Source: Aquitalea aquatica | GTDB taxonomy: Bacteria > Pseudomonadota > Gammaproteobacteria > Burkholderiales > Chromobacteriaceae | Length of the DNA: 64,000 bases | Assembly (NCBI RefSeq): GCF_013911085.1 | Contig: NZ_JACERN010000041.1 | Coordinates: forward strand, 26,217-90,216 | Direction: 5' to 3' | In this document: positions 61,347-64,000 of the stretch, piece by piece | Layout of the letters: each line of letters begins with the position of its first letter | Position numbering within the stretch: the first letter of the stretch is position 1 | Translations under genes and position numbers: made by a program | The notes under the pieces: model-generated | The model's input: the letters and a program-made list of their open reading frames with translations, nothing else | Told to the model about the DNA's origin: nothing | Databases searched by the model: none

Positions 61347-63988
61347 GTTTCGGACACCGGTAGCGTGAATCGGAAAATACTACCACCACCGGGATTGTCT
61401 TCCACCCACAATTGGCCTTCGTGGAACTCGATGATGGTGCGGCAGATATTCAGGCCCATGCCCATGCCTTCTGCCTTGGTGGTGAAGAAGGCGTCGAACA
61501 GGCGTTCTTTCAGGTCCAGCGGCACGCCGTGGCCGTGGTCGCTGATGGCCACTTCGATGCGGCGCGGATTGAGCTGCCGCGCTTCCACATGCAGCACACG
61601 TTCGGCCGGGGTGCAGTCCTGCATGGCTTCGATACCGTTCTTGATCAGGTTTAGCAGCACCTGTTCCACCAGGATGGGGTCGACATAGAGTGGCGGCAAG
61701 TCTTTGTCCAGCCGGATGTCGATGGTGGCGGCCTGGCGGCGGGCTTCAATATCGGCAATGGCCAGCGAGGCTTCGATGATGTCAGGCAGCTGGCAGGTCT
61801 TGCGGTCTGGTTCGCTTTGTTTGACGAACTCGCGGATGCGTCGCACCACGGTGCCGGCGCGTTCGGCCTGGGCGGTAATCTTTTCCATGACGGGCAGTAG
61901 TGCTTCGGGTGTGGCTTTGCCCTGGCGGATGCGTTCGATGCAGCCGGCCTGGTAGTTGGCAATGGCCGATAGCGGCTGGTTCAGTTCGTGTGCCAGGGTG
62001 GAGGCCATCTCGCCCATGGTGACCAGGCGCGAGGTGGATTGTAGCTGCTGCATCTGCTGCTGGTAGCGCTCTTCGGCGTCGTGCTGCTGGGTGGTGTCGG
62101 TGAGAATGGTCATGGACACGATGCGCCCGTTTACCCAGCGTATGCTGCGCCGGCGCATGGAGATCCAGCGGGCTGGCGGGTCCATCCACACTTCCATGTC
62201 CACGTCGCGGGCGCTGCGCATCAGCTCGACCAGGCGCAGGTCACAATAGCCCAGCTGGCTGTTGGCCGGCTGGTCCGGGGTAAACCACTGCTGGTAGCGC
62301 TGATTGCAGAACAGCAGCTCCAGCGTGGCCGGGTCTACCACCGCCACGGCGGCATCCAGCCCTTCGATCACCGTGACAAAGCGGTCGTGCGAGGCTTCGA
62401 GCCGGCGTTGGGCTTCCAGCCGCTCGGTGATGTCGGTTAGCACGGCCATCCAGCCGGTGTGCCGGCCACGGGCGTCGATCAGTGGCGAGGCCAGGATGTG
62501 GGCGTCGAATTCTTCGCCGTTCTTGCGTTGCAAGATGGACTGGAAGCCCTCGGGTGGGGCATTGCCGGCCAGGGTGTCGTCCAGGTCACGCCGGTTGCCC
62601 TCGCTGAGCGGGCCTTGCCGCCAGTAAGGGTAGGGTGCCCCTTGGCCGATCAGTTCTTGCTCGCTATAGCCGGTGAGGGCGCAGAACGAGGGGTTGACGT
62701 AGCTGATGCGGCCTTGCAGGTCGATGGCGCGAATGCCCACCACCAGCGAGTCTTCCATGGCCTTGCGGAAGGCCGATTCCTGCCTTAGCGCCTGCTCGGC
62801 GTGTTTTTCGGCGGTGATGTCGCGGCCGGATACATAGGCTACGCCGCTGTCGGCCAATGGGCTGAGCGCCCACACAATCCAGCGCACTTCGCCGTGCTTG
62901 GTGAGGATGCGCGTTTGCACGAAGCGGTCGGTGCCGCCGGTGTCGAACAGGCGCTCGAAGCTGTCGCGGGCGCTTTCCCTTTCCTCGGGCAGCAGGTAGT
63001 TGAGGAAGGAGGTGCCCAGCAATTCGTCGGCGCTATAGCCCAGCCCCTGTTCGAAGGCGGGGTTGAGCTGCAGGATGGTGGTGTCGCGCCGCACCACGCC
63101 CAGCATTTCCTGCGACAGCTTGTAGACACGGTCGCGTTCGCGCTCGGCTTCCACTCGGCCGCGAATATGGCGGTTGAGACTGAGCAGGCTGAGCAGGGTG
63201 AGCAGGGCCATGCCGCCGATCAGCCCCAGTTGCAGCAGGCGGGCCTGGGTCATGGCACCGCGTACCGGGCGGGCGCTGATGCTCAGGCCGGTACCGGGTA
63301 GTTCCAGCTTTTCCTCCGGGCCACTGCGCAGGCGGTTCTGTACGTTGCGGGCGATGGTATTACCGTCGCGGGTTTGCAGTTCCAGCTGGTATTTTTCGCT
63401 GAACCAGGCTGGGGGCAGCCGTCTGACCACATTGTCGGCATCGAAGGTGGCGACCAGCATGCCGTTGAACTGGCCGTTCTGGTAGAGCGGTATATGCAGC
63501 TCGTAACGCCAACTGCCATTGCTGCGGCGAAATGGGGCGCTGTAGGCAAAACGACCATTCTGTTGTGCCAGCTTGAAGGCATCTTGTGCCTGGATGCTGC
63601 CACCGGGTGAGAGCGGTCCTTCTTCGTAGGGTGCGGTCCAGCGCAGCAGGCCATGGCTGTCGCTGCGCGCTACTGCCAGCATCTCCGGCGTGTTGGCCAG
63701 TAATTGCGAAGCCTGGGTCTGGAAGGCGGCTTCATCGGTTTCGCCGCTGCCCAGGCTGCGCGCCAGATCGGTCAGCTGGGCCAGATTGTCTTCCAGCTTC
63801 AACTGCAGGGTTTGCTCGGCCCACAGGGCATCGCGTGCCAGATTGCTCTTTTGCTGTTCTGCTTCGCGGGCATCCAGCGTCCACAGCATCACCCCCATGG
63901 TGAGGAAGAACAGCACGATGGTGGTGTTGGGAAACAGCTGGTACCAGCCGCTGCGTTTGCGAAACTCGTAAAAGCGGGGTGTGCGCAT
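61343..63988 (-). CDS. PAS-containing sensor histidine kinase (DctS/FixL-like)
   Basis: An 881-residue membrane kinase. Helices at about 20-38 and 250-275 flank a periplasmic sensor domain of about 210 residues with CHASE/CACHE-like character (SYSAPFRRSNGSWRYELHIPLYQNG region). Three PAS domains follow (about 290-410, 415-535, 540-640), then a HisKA with H667 (STLAHELNQPLSAIANYQAG) and an ATPase domain (N box LLNLIKNGIEAM, then DHGHGV and GMGMGLNI). The HELNQPL form of the H box is typical of FixL/DctS/TtrS kinases. I see no haem-PAS signature clear enough to call it an oxygen sensor. Start: ATG 63988, close to the window edge. Confidence 0.93.
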   Translation of the reverse strand: MRTPRFYEFRKRSGWYQLFPNTTIVLFFLTMGVMLWTLDAREAEQQKSNLARDALWAEQTLQLKLEDNLAQLTDLARSLGSGETDEAAFQTQASQLLANTPEMLAVARSDSHGLLRWTAPYEEGPLSPGGSIQAQDAFKLAQQNGRFAYSAPFRRSNGSWRYELHIPLYQNGQFNGMLVATFDADNVVRRLPPAWFSEKYQLELQTRDGNTIARNVQNRLRSGPEEKLELPGTGLSISARPVRGAMTQARLLQLGLIGGMALLTLLSLLSLNRHIRGRVEAERERDRVYKLSQEMLGVVRRDTTILQLNPAFEQGLGYSADELLGTSFLNYLLPEERESARDSFERLFDTGGTDRFVQTRILTKHGEVRWIVWALSPLADSGVAYVSGRDITAEKHAEQALRQESAFRKAMEDSLVVGIRAIDLQGRISYVNPSFCALTGYSEQELIGQGAPYPYWRQGPLSEGNRRDLDDTLAGNAPPEGFQSILQRKNGEEFDAHILASPLIDARGRHTGWMAVLTDITERLEAQRRLEASHDRFVTVIEGLDAAVAVVDPATLELLFCNQRYQQWFTPDQPANSQLGYCDLRLVELMRSARDVDMEVWMDPPARWISMRRRSIRWVNGRIVSMTILTDTTQQHDAEERYQQQMQQLQSTSRLVTMGEMASTLAHELNQPLSAIANYQAGCIERIRQGKATPEALLPVMEKITAQAERAGTVVRRIREFVKQSEPDRKTCQLPDIIEASLAIADIEARRQAATIDIRLDKDLPPLYVDPILVEQVLLNLIKNGIEAMQDCTPAERVLHVEARQLNPRRIEVAISDHGHGVPLDLKERLFDAFFTTKAEGMGMGLNICRTIIEFHEGQLWVEDNPGGGSIFRFTLPVSET

Positions 63989-64000
63989 AGAGGGCGGGAG

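Overview
The window reads as a chromosomal segment of a Chromobacteriaceae-type betaproteobacterium (order Neisseriales; Chromobacterium, Aquitalea or Vogesella are the likely neighbours). The basis is protein recognition plus high GC: the phenylalanine hydroxylase is 297 residues long with iron ligands at the same positions (H138, H143, E184) as the Chromobacterium violaceum enzyme. EF-P carries Arg32 and is encoded beside its rhamnosyltransferase EarP. A KirBac-type channel and a B12-dependent ribonucleotide reductase are also present. No tRNA, rRNA, insertion sequence, integrase or CRISPR array was seen.

Layout. 0.1-10.4 kb holds housekeeping genes: zapE, a DinB-like protein, earP-efp, a large AsmA/DUF748 envelope protein and nrdJ behind a structured leader. 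10.4-21 kb holds regulation and envelope genes: an EvgA/BvgA-like response regulator divergent from a REC-EAL phosphodiesterase, an SDR/LysR divergon followed by an MFS exporter, a DUF1302 outer-membrane protein, a TPR-glycosyltransferase-like protein, an FKBP and a PAS-GGDEF cyclase. 21-29 kb holds alkylation repair (alkA-ogt, overlapping), an aspartoacylase-like hydrolase, cardiolipin synthase, a Kir channel, a DUF808 membrane protein, and an AsnC-type regulator divergent from phhA.

29-37 kb is a minus-strand operon of five signalling genes: a CACHE-like histidine kinase, a lone receiver, a hybrid kinase with HPt, a REC-HD-GYP protein and an HDOD-REC-GGDEF protein. Phosphotransfer therefore appears to feed both a c-di-GMP phosphodiesterase and a c-di-GMP cyclase. 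37-41.7 kb holds a tail-anchored protein of unknown function, a gene-free gap with a near-perfect sigma-54 promoter about 120 bp before a strong terminator (a candidate small RNA gene), the DUF1501/DUF1800 pair and a small periplasmic protein. 41.8-46.6 kb is a TPP-riboswitch-controlled thiamine ABC importer (thiB, an inserted GNAT gene, thiP, thiQ) converging on a YbaK-like deacylase. 46.6-51.1 kb holds a soluble chemoreceptor and the D-alanine catabolism module (Lrp-type regulator, dadA, alanine racemase).

51.2-60.3 kb is a type VI secretion cargo island: a VgrG with a long C-terminal extension, a 1528-residue RHS effector whose C-terminal 134 residues look like an AHH-family nuclease, an adjacent imm11-like immunity protein and a DUF4265 protein. 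Base composition falls abruptly at the RHS core/toxin junction (near 58.6 kb) and stays AT-rich to about 60.35 kb, as expected for an exchanged toxin-immunity cassette. The window ends with a FixL/FixJ-like (DctS/DctR-like) two-component pair on the minus strand.

The items most worth a second look are the sigma-54 small RNA candidate, the toxin tip with a variant AHH motif and its two downstream genes, the VgrG extension next to a PAAR-less RHS protein, the dual-output c-di-GMP operon, and several inverted repeats in intergenic DNA.
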